Source of the DNA: Acd1 sp049973945
Lineage (GTDB): Archaea; Thermoproteota; Thermoprotei_A; Sulfolobales; Sulfolobaceae
NCBI GenBank assembly: GCA_049973945.1
Contig: JBMFJH010000009.1
Span: 1 to 60,378 of the forward strand
Direction: 5' to 3'
DNA: 60,378 nucleotides
Shown here: positions 8,289 through 17,011 of the stretch, piece by piece
Position numbering within the stretch: the first letter of the stretch is position 1
Layout of the letters: every line of letters begins with the position of its first letter
The notes under the pieces: generated by a model
Databases searched by the model: none
Seen by the model: the letters and a program-made list of their open reading frames with translations, nothing else
What the model was told of the DNA's origin: nothing
Position numbers and translations under genes: made by a program

Positions 8289-8337
8289 TGAGTGGCGACG
8301 AAACTGAGTCATGAGGAGTCGTTGCCTGCCTGACATG
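8281..8337 (+). ncRNA. box C/D guide sRNA overlapping the TIP49 stop codon
   Basis: The elements are C box GTGATGA (8285-8291), a 12-base guide (8292-8303), D' box CTGA (8304-8307), a 3-base spacer, C' box ATGAGGA (8311-8317, one change), a 12-base guide (8318-8329) and D box CTGA (8330-8333). The 12-3-12 spacing is typical of archaeal C/D sRNAs. The TGA in the C box is the stop codon of the ATPase gene, and the 3' half is antisense to the end of the Nudix gene. The D guide can pair with CAGGCAACGA, which resembles the conserved 16S segment near E. coli 1100, with a G at the methylation position. The D' guide predicts a target of TTTCGTCGCCAC, which I could not place. Confidence 0.85.
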
Positions 8338-8779
8338 CCTTAAATAAATTGGCCCTTTTGATCTCCTTCAGTATCCTTAACGTCATGCCCCAGATCACAT
8401 GGCCTCTGTAAGTCACCTCGTTCGCGTTCAAGTCTACCGCGCTAATGTCGAACCAAAAGGCCTCGCCCACCTCTGAAGGGGAGACTTCAGGTTGAAATTT
8501 CTCTACACACGAAAGAAATGCGGCGACTTTCAAGGGTTTATTGTGAGGCGAGAAGAACCCGATGAACTTCAGATCCTTGACGTCATAACCTACCTCTTCG
8601 AGCGTCTCTCGCTTGGCGGCTTCCTCACAGCTCTCGTCACCTTCCCTGTGGCCTCCAGGCAACGCTATCTGGCCGCTCCAAGGGTCGTCCTGCTTCTCGG
8701 CCCTCTTTATCAGCAAGACCTCGCCCGCCGGAGTCGTCAGTGCGACTACAGCAGCGTCACAACCTTCTATCATTAACAA
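8309..8779 (-). CDS. Nudix hydrolase, CoA pyrophosphatase-like
   Basis: The 156-residue protein has a complete Nudix box, from GHREGDE through REtleEVGY, which binds Mg and hydrolyses nucleoside diphosphates linked to another moiety. Before the box, DPWSGQIALPGG resembles the segment seen in CoA/NUDT7-8-type enzymes, so CoA derivatives are a plausible substrate. It is convergent with the TIP49 gene, and its last codons are antisense to the C/D sRNA at 8281-8337. The AT-rich gap at 8780-8814, shared with divergent guaAA, should hold both promoters. Confidence 0.85.
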   Translation of the reverse strand: MLMIEGCDAAVVALTTPAGEVLLIKRAEKQDDPWSGQIALPGGHREGDESCEEAAKRETLEEVGYDVKDLKFIGFFSPHNKPLKVAAFLSCVEKFQPEVSPSEVGEAFWFDISAVDLNANEVTYRGHVIWGMTLRILKEIKRANLFKACQAGNDSS

Positions 8780-8814
8780 TCCTTAAATCGGAAGGGTAAA
8801 AAGGTGGACTCGTC

Positions 8815-9381
8815 TTGAGAATAGCGGTAGTTTACTTCGGAGGTCAGTACAATCACCTAATCGTTAAGAACTTGAAGTACTTAGGCCAGGAGGCCGTAGG
8901 GATAACGCCAGACCACGACGTGGACAAGCTGAGGGCTTACGACTGTATAGTTTTCGGCGGCGGTCCTCACTCGGTAGTGACGCAAATGGAAAAACTAGGA
9001 AAAGCGCCAATTTACGCTAAGGAACTCAGCGTGCCCAAGCTCGGGATTTGCCTCGGTCATCAGATGTTGGCCAAAGTCTTCGGAGGCGCGGTCGAGAAGG
9101 CAAAGACCCCAGAGTACGGCCTCGTGGAGGTCAAGGTTCTTGAAGAGGACACCATACTCAGGGGGCTTTCGCCTTCAATTAAGGCTTGGGAGTCGCACAG
9201 CGACGAGGTCGTTTCGCCTCCACCGGGTTTCAGGGTACTTGCGGAGAGCCAGACGGCTAAGGTGCAGGCAATGGTGAACGCCGACAACTCGATCTTTGGA
9301 GTCCAGTTCCATCCGGAGGTGAAACACACGGAGAAAGGAATTGAGGTCTTCAAGAACTTCCTATCTGCCTGCAAGTCCTGA
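8815..9381 (+). CDS. guaAA: GMP synthase, glutamine amidotransferase subunit
   Basis: The 188-residue class I glutamine amidotransferase supplies ammonia for XMP to GMP conversion. In archaea it is a separate subunit from the ATP-pyrophosphatase GuaAB, which is not in this window. The nucleophile elbow GICLGHQ carries the catalytic Cys, and FHPEV carries the His and Glu of the triad. The start is a TTG at 8815. It converges on hel308, and the two coding regions overlap by 21 bases. Confidence 0.93.
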   Translation: MRIAVVYFGGQYNHLIVKNLKYLGQEAVGITPDHDVDKLRAYDCIVFGGGPHSVVTQMEKLGKAPIYAKELSVPKLGICLGHQMLAKVFGGAVEKAKTPEYGLVEVKVLEEDTILRGLSPSIKAWESHSDEVVSPPPGFRVLAESQTAKVQAMVNADNSIFGVQFHPEVKHTEKGIEVFKNFLSACKS

Positions 9382-11526
9382 GAGCAGGTCAGCCGCGCTC
9401 TTAACGATCTGCTTGCCCAAATTAGGCCCGAGAAGCGACACGACTTTGTCGGGGTTAAGTACTATGTCCTCCGGCCTCTTGATGCCCGCGTCGTAGAGGA
9501 GCCTCGCCCTTTTCCTCCCTATTCCCTTTATTGCTACTAATTCGAGAAGCTCCTCCTTAACTCCTTCGACGACTCTAAGGTGGAGCTTCTTCAGGTAATC
9601 TAGCTTATCCTCCATGTCCAGTATTTTCGCTAAGTGATACGTACTGTAGCTCAGCCAATCCATGGCCTCAACGATCGTCCTGAGGTCGCCGGAGCCGATA
9701 GAATATTTGCCCAGGATATAGTCCTCGTCCTTCTCTTCGATCCAGTCCTTGACTATGAAGGCCACTTTCAGCGCGCTTAGGTAATTCTCGAACTCGACCT
9801 CGTCGTAGGGCTCTCCTAGGTACAGGTCGCAGTCAAGGTCTTCTAACATGCTCTCGCCCTCGGATTTTGTGACCGATACCAATGGCCCGTCCGGGGTATA
9901 CGCCATAGCGTGAAGATAAGCAACGTCGCAGTTCTCCTCAGCGTTCTCCAGGGCCTCTTTAAGGATCTTTGCCGAGAAGGGATTCAAGTAGAGGTCGGAA
10001 GTCCTCCTCCCGAAGTCTGTCAAAGATATTTTGTCGTCAACTTCCACCACGAACCCGTTGTCGGACAGCCATTCGACGCCCTCCTTTACGTATTTCTTGA
10101 CTAGGACGTGAGGAAGGAGGGACTGCTTCGAGTATTCCAAAAGCTCTTCCTTGCTCATTGAACCCTCGCTACCGAGAACGCTGAGTATAAAGGAGTAAAA
10201 CGCTGACTCTGAGCCGAGCTTCGACTGTATCGGTTCAACGTCGGACTTCCAAAACCTCGACTTGACGTAGTCCAGCTCGTCCGCATCGCGGACGAATACG
10301 ACGGCTTCGCCTTCCTTGTCGAACCCCGGCCTCCCCGCCCTTCCGGCCATTTGCCTGTACTCAGTGACTGTTATCTCCTCTCTGTAGCCCAAAACCCTAC
10401 GGTTGAACCTAGTAATGTCGGCCACGACTACTGCCCTCGCCGGTAGGTTAACCCCAGCTGCCAAAGTGGGGGTAGCGACGATCGCTTTTATGACCCTTCT
10501 ACGGAAGGCGTCCTCAATCAGTTCCCTCATGCCACGAGAGAGACCGGCGTGATGGTAAGCTACTCCTCTCGAGACCAACGAACTCATAGCCTCCTTTTCC
10601 TCCGAACCCGCGTCCTCCAACTCCTTAATCTTGGAAGCCAACTCCGCGAGTTCGTTCTTGTCGAGTTTGACGAAAGTCATTCTCTCGCTCAATTTCTTCG
10701 CCAGGGACTCGGCGTTCTTCCTGCTCGACCTGAAGACGAGGACTTGACCGCCCTTGAAGATCACGTCCATAGAGTAGGCGATGATTGGGTCGTCTCCCGT
10801 CAATTTCTTGGCAGATCCGTCCTTGTACTCCAGGACGATTTCCCTCCCCCTCTTGTACATCACGGCCTCCTTCAGGGGTACAGGCCTCCAGGGCACATTT
10901 ACCAGGACAGCACTCAACCACTTCGCTATTTCTTCAGCGTTACCGATTGTTGCCGACAGGGCCAGCACGGTTCCACTCCTTTTGGCCCTGATCGCTACGG
11001 TCTCAATAGTCCCTCCCCTATCGGAGTCGTTTATGTAGTGAAGCTCGTCCAGTACGAAGTACTTCACATCCTTCAACCACTTGGCCCTATGGCGATAGAG
11101 CGAGTCCAGCTTCTCATAAGTCGTTACGATGATATCGTAATTCTCTAAGTAAGCGTCGTCGGTATCGTAATCGCCACTGGTCTGCCCGACTCTTAAGCCA
11201 AGGCTTTCCCAGACCTTAAACTCCCTAGCTTTCTCCGAGGTAAGAGCCCTGAGCGGAGTAACGTAAATACCTTTCCCACCCTTTTCTTTGATGTTTGTCA
11301 CCATTCCGATTTCCGCGATGAGCGTTTTACCAGACGCCGTAGGTGAGGTAACGAGCAAGTTTTTCCCTTCAAGTAGTCCACTCTCGAGAGCGGCCCTCTG
11401 CGCAGGGTTCAGCGCTTTGATGCCCTTTTTCTCTAGGACTTGTTGAACGTAACTGGGCAACTGCGCGTCTGCAAGGCTAAGCCATTCCAAGAACTCGGCC
11501 CACCTTGAATACCCTTCATTAGTCAA
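9361..11526 (-). CDS. hel308: ATP-dependent DNA helicase Hel308
   Basis: This superfamily 2 helicase of 721 residues unwinds forked DNA at stalled replication forks and is also called Hjm in archaea. Motif I is TSPTASGKT (60-68), motif II DELH (160-163), motif III ALSATIGN, and motif VI is in YRQMAGRAGRPG. A C-terminal helix-hairpin-helix, LVAIKGIGRKRARLLYDAGI, is typical of domain V. Length is normal. The start is a TTG at 11526. The divergent gap to the ribbon-helix-helix gene contains AT-rich stretches suitable for promoters. Confidence 0.94.
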   Translation of the reverse strand: MTNEGYSRWAEFLEWLSLADAQLPSYVQQVLEKKGIKALNPAQRAALESGLLEGKNLLVTSPTASGKTLIAEIGMVTNIKEKGGKGIYVTPLRALTSEKAREFKVWESLGLRVGQTSGDYDTDDAYLENYDIIVTTYEKLDSLYRHRAKWLKDVKYFVLDELHYINDSDRGGTIETVAIRAKRSGTVLALSATIGNAEEIAKWLSAVLVNVPWRPVPLKEAVMYKRGREIVLEYKDGSAKKLTGDDPIIAYSMDVIFKGGQVLVFRSSRKNAESLAKKLSERMTFVKLDKNELAELASKIKELEDAGSEEKEAMSSLVSRGVAYHHAGLSRGMRELIEDAFRRRVIKAIVATPTLAAGVNLPARAVVVADITRFNRRVLGYREEITVTEYRQMAGRAGRPGFDKEGEAVVFVRDADELDYVKSRFWKSDVEPIQSKLGSESAFYSFILSVLGSEGSMSKEELLEYSKQSLLPHVLVKKYVKEGVEWLSDNGFVVEVDDKISLTDFGRRTSDLYLNPFSAKILKEALENAEENCDVAYLHAMAYTPDGPLVSVTKSEGESMLEDLDCDLYLGEPYDEVEFENYLSALKVAFIVKDWIEEKDEDYILGKYSIGSGDLRTIVEAMDWLSYSTYHLAKILDMEDKLDYLKKLHLRVVEGVKEELLELVAIKGIGRKRARLLYDAGIKRPEDIVLNPDKVVSLLGPNLGKQIVKSAADLLSGLAGR

Positions 11527-11653
11527 CGTAAAAACCTATGTAGATTAACCGTGTTAGTTCAATGTCGCTTTAAAACTATCGGCAACTATGCTTGGCATTT
11601 TCACTTTAAGATTCCGAAGCCTTAGTAATACTCTCGTTGGGGGTCGTTCCTTT

Positions 11654-11875
11654 ATGGCCTCAAAGTTTGAAGTCAAAAGGATAGATGAGACCACTTACGA
11701 GCTCGAAATTCCTTCAAGAAGTAAAACTGTAACGCTGAAAGTCAGCCAGGAGGAGTTGGAATGGCTAGACAGGCTAACGAAAGAGCTGGGCTTCACGAAC
11801 AGGAGCGAACTGCTCAGGAGGGCTGTGATTGAATTCTTAAGAGCGAATTACCTCTCGAAACCGAACGCTGAATGA
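11654..11875 (+). CDS. ribbon-helix-helix (CopG-type) DNA-binding protein
   Basis: The 73-residue protein has a beta strand (KTVTLKVSQEE), a first helix (EWLDRLTKELG) and a second helix after FTNRSELLRRAVIEFLRA, the usual RHH pattern of dimeric repressors. I start it at ATG 11654 because the longer open frame from 11588 reads through likely promoter DNA; CTTAGTAATAC at 11621-11631 is correctly placed for a TATA box. It overlaps the phosphate transporter gene by 4 bases (ATGA), so the two are probably cotranscribed and the regulator may control transporter synthesis. Confidence 0.8.
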   Translation: MASKFEVKRIDETTYELEIPSRSKTVTLKVSQEELEWLDRLTKELGFTNRSELLRRAVIEFLRANYLSKPNAE

Positions 11876-12846
11876 ACGAGATATTTTACATCGACTTGAC
11901 AATATTGCTGTTGGGTGCTGTCGCGTCGTTTTTAGTTGGTGCCAATAACATCGCGTCTTCCCTGGGAATTCTCATATCCACCAGAGTCCTCCAGACTAGG
12001 AAGAGCTTCCTTTACACGGCCCTCGTGAGCTTCCTTGGAACGGCGATTAACTCACAAACCTTAGCCGGGTCGGTCAAGGATCTCGTCAGGTCAGAGAACC
12101 AAGTATTGGTGAGTTTAGCTGTCCTAACAATAACTGGAGCGTCTAGCGTCGCCTTTTATTTCTTAAACCGCAACGGCATCCCGTCCTCGCTTAGCCAAAT
12201 GGTTTACATAAGTGCCGCGTCGCTCTTCCTCGTGTCAAGAGGGCAATTGGACATAGACTGGATCAAGTTCGATGTAACTGCCGTAAGCTGGCTAGTTTCT
12301 CCCTTGTCGGCGATAGCGCTGTCCTTGATCGTTTTCAGGCTTCTCCGGCGTATAACCTCATATCAATCGCTCATCGGACAGATGAGGTATTACAGGACTT
12401 TTATCTTGCTCGCGAGCTTGGCCAACGCATACGTGGTTGGAGCCAATGCCGTAGGTGTCCTAGTGTCAATCGGCCTGGTTGGTTTGAATGACTACTACTT
12501 AGTAGCCACGACATATGGGCTAGCGAGCGTTTTAGGGATATACGTGTCGTCCCTGAAGCCATCCCTCGTGGTAGGGTTCAGAATAGCGAAGCTCGGTTAC
12601 CTCGGCGCTTCCTCGGCGTTACTAAGCGGGGGAATACTCTCGGAAGCTTTCACGCTACTTGGCATACCCATCTCAATAACTCAGACCATTTTGGGGGGTG
12701 TGATTGGCCTGAGTTTCAGGAACTTAACGAGGGACGTAAGGAAGCAACTAGCTAACATCGTGAAGGGCTGGCTGATTTCGCCCGTGTTTTCCGTGATAGC
12801 GAGCCTTGCAATATTCGGCGTATTGAAGAGTTTGTTAGGACTTTAA
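11872..12846 (+). CDS. pit: inorganic phosphate transporter, PiT family
   Basis: This 324-residue membrane protein has about 9-10 hydrophobic segments. It carries the family GANN signature twice in related form: VGANNIASS near the N-terminus and VGANAVGVL in the second half, reflecting the inverted repeat of PiT/PHO4 carriers. It should import phosphate driven by a cation gradient. The ATG overlaps the upstream RHH gene. Its 3' end overlaps the convergent PhoU-like gene by 12 bases. Confidence 0.9.
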   Translation: MNEIFYIDLTILLLGAVASFLVGANNIASSLGILISTRVLQTRKSFLYTALVSFLGTAINSQTLAGSVKDLVRSENQVLVSLAVLTITGASSVAFYFLNRNGIPSSLSQMVYISAASLFLVSRGQLDIDWIKFDVTAVSWLVSPLSAIALSLIVFRLLRRITSYQSLIGQMRYYRTFILLASLANAYVVGANAVGVLVSIGLVGLNDYYLVATTYGLASVLGIYVSSLKPSLVVGFRIAKLGYLGASSALLSGGILSEAFTLLGIPISITQTILGGVIGLSFRNLTRDVRKQLANIVKGWLISPVFSVIASLAIFGVLKSLLGL

Positions 12847-13509
12847 CGTCACATAAAACGTCTCGACTCCGAGCGAGGCCTCCTCCATCGAATCCAACAC
12901 GTCGTCCAAGAACAGAATGAAGTCCCTTAGTTGTATTATCGAAACGGCGTCGAAAGATCCCGCTTTATAGGCAGTTTCGATTATCATGTCCTTGAGCTCG
13001 TCCCCCTGTCTCTCGAGGCTCTGAATTTCCTTCGATATCCTTATAGACTCCTCGACATTGTTGCTCAAATAGGATATCATGAGTACGAGCTTCGCTGAAG
13101 CCTCGGTTACAATGGCTAAATAGGTCATCGTCGGTTCCCTTATTTTCTCCACCAAGTCGCCCTGAATCTGACGAGCCACCAACGCCCTTGCGGAGTCTTT
13201 AGCAGCCTTAGTGACCTCGAAAAGCGACTGTGTCAAATTAAGCATAGTTTCCTTGAAGTCGGGAAGGAACGGCTCCTTGTACAAGGTGGAAATTATCTCC
13301 TCTCGTATCATGGCGACCCTATCAGATATCGACTTGATCCTGGTAAAGACCAGGAGTACCTGTTCGTAGTCGCGTTCAACGTATTCCTTAAACAGAGTGC
13401 GTAGGAGCTCGACAGCGTCCCTTATGTCCGCGGCGATAGTCGTTAACTTGTCAAAAATGACCTGCTCTTTCGTCTGCTTTATTTTGAACACTCTCTCACC
13501 GTTCGTCAA
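12835..13509 (-). CDS. PhoU-like DUF47 protein, putative phosphate transport regulator
   Basis: The 224-residue protein is predicted to be nearly all helical, with repeated segments such as LVLMISYLSNNVEESIRISKEIQSLERQGDELKDM cut into helices. This is the DUF47/PhoU-like pattern, whose members accompany Pit transporters and adjust their activity. Here the gene faces the transporter tail to tail with a 12-base overlap, so the partnership is conserved though the operon is not. The start lies within the last codons of the citrate synthase gene upstream on the same strand. Confidence 0.85.
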   Translation of the reverse strand: MTNGERVFKIKQTKEQVIFDKLTTIAADIRDAVELLRTLFKEYVERDYEQVLLVFTRIKSISDRVAMIREEIISTLYKEPFLPDFKETMLNLTQSLFEVTKAAKDSARALVARQIQGDLVEKIREPTMTYLAIVTEASAKLVLMISYLSNNVEESIRISKEIQSLERQGDELKDMIIETAYKAGSFDAVSIIQLRDFILFLDDVLDSMEEASLGVETFYVTLKS

Positions 13510-14605
13510 TCGGTTTGTAAGGTCTGTTAATTTCCCCCTTGTATACAGCCTTCGGCCTGATTATCCTATTTTCCTTAACATATTCATTGACCTGGGCTAT
13601 CCAACCGACGACCCTCGCGCTAGCGAAAAGGGTCGGGAAGAACTCGGGCTTGAAACCGAGAGCGTAAAACACGATACCCGAGTAAAAGTCCACGTTCGGG
13701 TATATGCCCTTGTCTCCCAGGAGCTTTATGCCTATTTGCTCAACTCTTTCGGCTATCTCGAATAATTTCTGATATTCCGTGCCCTGCGTGAGCTCCCTTG
13801 CGATGTTCTTGAGGATCCTGGCCCTTGGGTCGTACGTTCTATATATCCTGTGACCGAACCCCATTAACCTCTTCCCGCTCTTCAACCTGTTCATGACGTA
13901 CTCTTCGGCCTTACTCGGATCCTCAATTTCCATGAACATCTTTAACGCCTCGTAATTAGCTCCACCATGCAAAGGGCCCTTTAAGGCCGAGATTCCCGCT
14001 ACAACAGCCGAATAAATGTCGGAAAGCGTGGACGCCACAACAATGGCAGCGAAAGTAGAAGCGTTCATTTCGTGATCAAGGTGGAGTATCAATGCCTTAT
14101 CGAGGGCGCTGGCCTCGACCTTAGTAGGCTTCCTACCTTTTAACATGTAAAGGAAGTTCTCGGCGTGGGATAGATCCTTTGAAGGTCTAACCGGCTCAAG
14201 ACCTTCTGTCATCCTGTGATAGTACGCTATAATAGTCGGTATCGCTGCAATGAGTCTCAAGGACTCCTCGGTAGAATTGGTGTTAGTTAGCATCCCCAGG
14301 TAGCTCACGGCCGTCCTTAGGACGTCCATCGGGTTCTGACCTACGGGTAAAGACTCCAGGAACTCCTCTAATTTGGGCGGAAGGAACCTATACTCCTTTA
14401 ACTTGTCCGAGAACTCTTGAAGTTGCTGTTTCGTTGGCAAATTGCCATAAAGTAACAAGTAGGCAGTCTCCTCGAATGTCGAGAGGTCTGCTAAGTCGAA
14501 GATTGAGTAACCTCTATAATAGAGCCTACCTAGGCTACCGTCAATGTACGTTATCTCGGTCTCCTTAACGTATACGTCCTCAAGGCCCTTCCTTATCTCT
14601 ACCAC
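13496..14605 (-). CDS. gltA: citrate synthase
   Basis: The 369-residue enzyme condenses acetyl-CoA and oxaloacetate at the entry to the citric acid cycle. Active-site segments are HLDHEMNAS (around His178), PLHGGANYEA (His213), GFGHRIYRTYDPR (His252) and YPNVDFYSG (the catalytic Asp). Length fits archaeal single-domain citrate synthases. The start is a GTG at 14605 that overlaps the end of the DUF763 gene by 26 bases, so the two may be coupled. Confidence 0.95.
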   Translation of the reverse strand: MVEIRKGLEDVYVKETEITYIDGSLGRLYYRGYSIFDLADLSTFEETAYLLLYGNLPTKQQLQEFSDKLKEYRFLPPKLEEFLESLPVGQNPMDVLRTAVSYLGMLTNTNSTEESLRLIAAIPTIIAYYHRMTEGLEPVRPSKDLSHAENFLYMLKGRKPTKVEASALDKALILHLDHEMNASTFAAIVVASTLSDIYSAVVAGISALKGPLHGGANYEALKMFMEIEDPSKAEEYVMNRLKSGKRLMGFGHRIYRTYDPRARILKNIARELTQGTEYQKLFEIAERVEQIGIKLLGDKGIYPNVDFYSGIVFYALGFKPEFFPTLFASARVVGWIAQVNEYVKENRIIRPKAVYKGEINRPYKPIDER

Positions 14606-15723
14606 TACGGAGTTCCCTTAGTTTCCTGAGAGCGAATTCCTTATTATTACTTTCTAGCTTGGCTCTTTGAACTATGTCTTCTAGAGTAGTTATGACCTCG
14701 TAAGCGACAGTCCTATTAACAGGGAAAGGAGCTCCGTCCTTGCCACCGTGGGCCAAAGCGTACTTGAGGGGGTCGTAAGGCACTTTTACTGGGTCTTCAT
14801 AAGATGGTGGTTCATTGTATATCAGATCAGCAACCAGGTAGAGAGCCCTCGCAGTAGACGGCCCCAACCCGTTGAGGAGGACTTCCTCTATTGATCTTGG
14901 GGAAGCCTCGTAAAGTTCTTGGAGCACCGTTTGGATCCTCCTTTCGTCAACTGGTCTTAAGTAGATCATCTTAAGCTCCTTCGAGACCTTAACCTTGTAG
15001 GAATTCACGTACGAGTCGAGAGGTACATATCCCTCGAGTATGGCCCTCGCTTTCTTGTACTCCGACAGAACTTTCGTGGGCCTCTCGTTTACCAGATCCA
15101 CTATTAGCTCTCTTAATCTCTGTTTTTCTGGCGGAGTCGCGTCAATTGCTACCTTCTGTTTGTGCCCTGAGATGATTTCTGACTTCTCTTCAATACCTCC
15201 GCTCCAGTGGTACCTTCTCGCCAGTTTAGTTTCTAAATTCATGCCTTGCTGGATAATACCCCACTTACCCGTTTCGCTCACGATTAACGAGTGGTGATAT
15301 AGGGTGTGACCGTCCTGAATCAGAACAGTGTCGCTCTTAGCGACGAGTTTACTTAGTTTGACGTAGTACTCGGGATCTAAACCGAAAGCTTCGCCGATAA
15401 TGTGCGCCTCGTTCGGTACTTCCCTCGCTTTCTCACCCTTTTCCCCCAAGAACAACAAAACGATCCTCTCTCCAGTCAACGACCTCTTTAAGTATGCCTA
15501 GAGTGACTGTAGTTGAACCCGAGCTATCCCAGTCCATTCCAATCGCGTTGTTAAAGGCCTGAAACCACAGCGGGTTCGACAGTCGCTCTACGACCTTGTC
15601 GGGTCCCCACTCTAAAACCATTACGTCAATTATAGCCTTTGCTAATTTCTTCATAATCCTGGCCAACCAAGGTGGCACCTTGCCCTCGTGGAGGGGTAGC
15701 TCCGCAATGCCGTCTAATCGCAT
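14580..15723 (-). pseudogene. DUF763 protein gene interrupted by a frameshift
   Basis: The N-terminal frame starts at ATG 15723 with RLDGIAELPLHEGKVPPWL, the conserved opening of DUF763 proteins, and stops at 15433. A second frame, open from 15479 to 14580, carries the rest, including HTLYHHSLIVSETGKWGIIQQGMN. The frames join naturally at GGKG followed by EKAREVPNEA around 15433-15445, in a homopolymer-rich run of five G, four A and three G. Together they give about 380 residues, normal for the family. The function of DUF763 is unknown. A run-length error in the assembly is at least as likely as a true mutation, because both halves look well conserved. Confidence 0.75.
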
Positions 15724-15782
15724 TTGGCCTAGCCCTTCACTATTAATCTTCGAACGGAGTCTAATTAAGGAAGGAGATCTCA

Positions 15783-16466
15783 ATGATAGCCGCTACTAGC
15801 GACATCCACTCCCCGAGGTACCTAAATGAATTCCTAGCTAATCTAGCGAGGCTCAAAGGAGCCAACATTGATGTGTTCTTATTGGCCGGCGACCTAACCG
15901 ACGGAGGAGACCCTAAGTTCTTCTCGCCGATTTATGAGGCCCTAAAGAGGTTCAAGGTAATCGCGGTCTTCGGAAACGAGGACGTCAAGTCCAAGGAGCG
16001 CTTCGTCGAGCTTTTTCGCAAAGTAACCTGGTTAGACGACGATATAGCGTACGTCCAAGTCCGCGGAAAAAGTGTTGCGGTAATTGGTAGTCTAGGAGTT
16101 CTAGAGAGGCCTACGGCGTGGCAGACTGCCCATGGAATCGATAGCGAGACTTACGAGAAAAGACTGGCTCGCATTCACGAGTTACTATGTGAAGCGGAGT
16201 CGGATTATAAAATTTTATTGACTCATTACTTGCCAACATACGAGACAGCTTACGGAGAAAGAAGGGAAATATACCCAGAACTTGGATTTAGATTGATCGA
16301 AAGGGAGACTTGCCTGCCTAATATAGCCGTACACGGCCACGCGCACAAGGCTAAGGTAGTGCACAAAATCGTCAGAGGAGTAAGAGTTTACAACGTCGCT
16401 TTTCCTGCAAATAAAAGAATCGTAACTTTCCCATTAGACCCTCTCCTGGAATTTCAGCAGACCTAA
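15783..16466 (+). CDS. metallophosphoesterase
   Basis: The 227-residue calcineurin-like phosphoesterase has the motif series SDIH (6-9), GDLTDGG, GNED, LLTHYLPT and HGHAH, which bind two metal ions. GNED replaces the more common GNHD, so one catalytic histidine is changed. The substrate is unknown. It is divergent from the DUF763 gene with 59 bp between starts, and overlaps the convergent archaemetzincin gene by 33 bases. Confidence 0.85.
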   Translation: MIAATSDIHSPRYLNEFLANLARLKGANIDVFLLAGDLTDGGDPKFFSPIYEALKRFKVIAVFGNEDVKSKERFVELFRKVTWLDDDIAYVQVRGKSVAVIGSLGVLERPTAWQTAHGIDSETYEKRLARIHELLCEAESDYKILLTHYLPTYETAYGERREIYPELGFRLIERETCLPNIAVHGHAHKAKVVHKIVRGVRVYNVAFPANKRIVTFPLDPLLEFQQT

Positions 16467-16982
16467 GAGCTTTGCCTTACACTTGTCACAGAAAAACGGG
16501 CTTTTCCTATCGACCTCTTCTATCGAGTTCGAGAGGCTCATAACACAATGGGGATTGTCACAATGCTCAAGTCCGAGAGCGTGACCTAGCTCGTGCGTTA
16601 CTTCCTTCACGACCCTGATAGCGTACAGCGACATGTCCTCCGATTTCAGCCTCTTCGTGTATACTGTACCGAACTTCTTTGTGGAATAACCGAACACGAA
16701 GTTATATCCGTCAGCGTAGGCGTCGATGTACCCTATCGCAATTATTGCGTCGAAAGGGAACTGCCTGAATTCCCTAACTATCTGATCAAGTATGTACTCT
16801 GCTTTGAACTGGCGCCGACTCCAATCAAAAAGCGTTAAAGGGACGTGGAGGGGCCAAATGAGAACCGAAGTTCTAAAGCCTAGCCGCGCGAGATGGGAGA
16901 CTACTGCGTTAATCAAATTGTCATCTACAGGAGTGAGCTTTACGAGTAGTACCTCCGCAACGTAGCTTGACATAACTCGCAT
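16434..16982 (-). CDS. amzA: archaemetzincin zinc protease
   Basis: The 182-residue protein contains HELGHALGLEH (130-140) with the three zinc-binding histidines and the general base Glu131. It is followed by Cys141, Cys146 and Met148, then Cys165 and Cys168 (FFCDKC). This is exactly the archaemetzincin pattern, with a second four-cysteine zinc site. The biological substrate is unknown. ATG 16982 is used; ATG 16973 is an alternative. A TATA-like TTAATTTT about 20 bp upstream suggests a leaderless message. Confidence 0.92.
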   Translation of the reverse strand: MRVMSSYVAEVLLVKLTPVDDNLINAVVSHLARLGFRTSVLIWPLHVPLTLFDWSRRQFKAEYILDQIVREFRQFPFDAIIAIGYIDAYADGYNFVFGYSTKKFGTVYTKRLKSEDMSLYAIRVVKEVTHELGHALGLEHCDNPHCVMSLSNSIEEVDRKSPFFCDKCKAKLLGLLKFQERV

Positions 16983-17011
16983 TTGTGATTGCGTTGCTCA
17001 AAATTAAGTGT

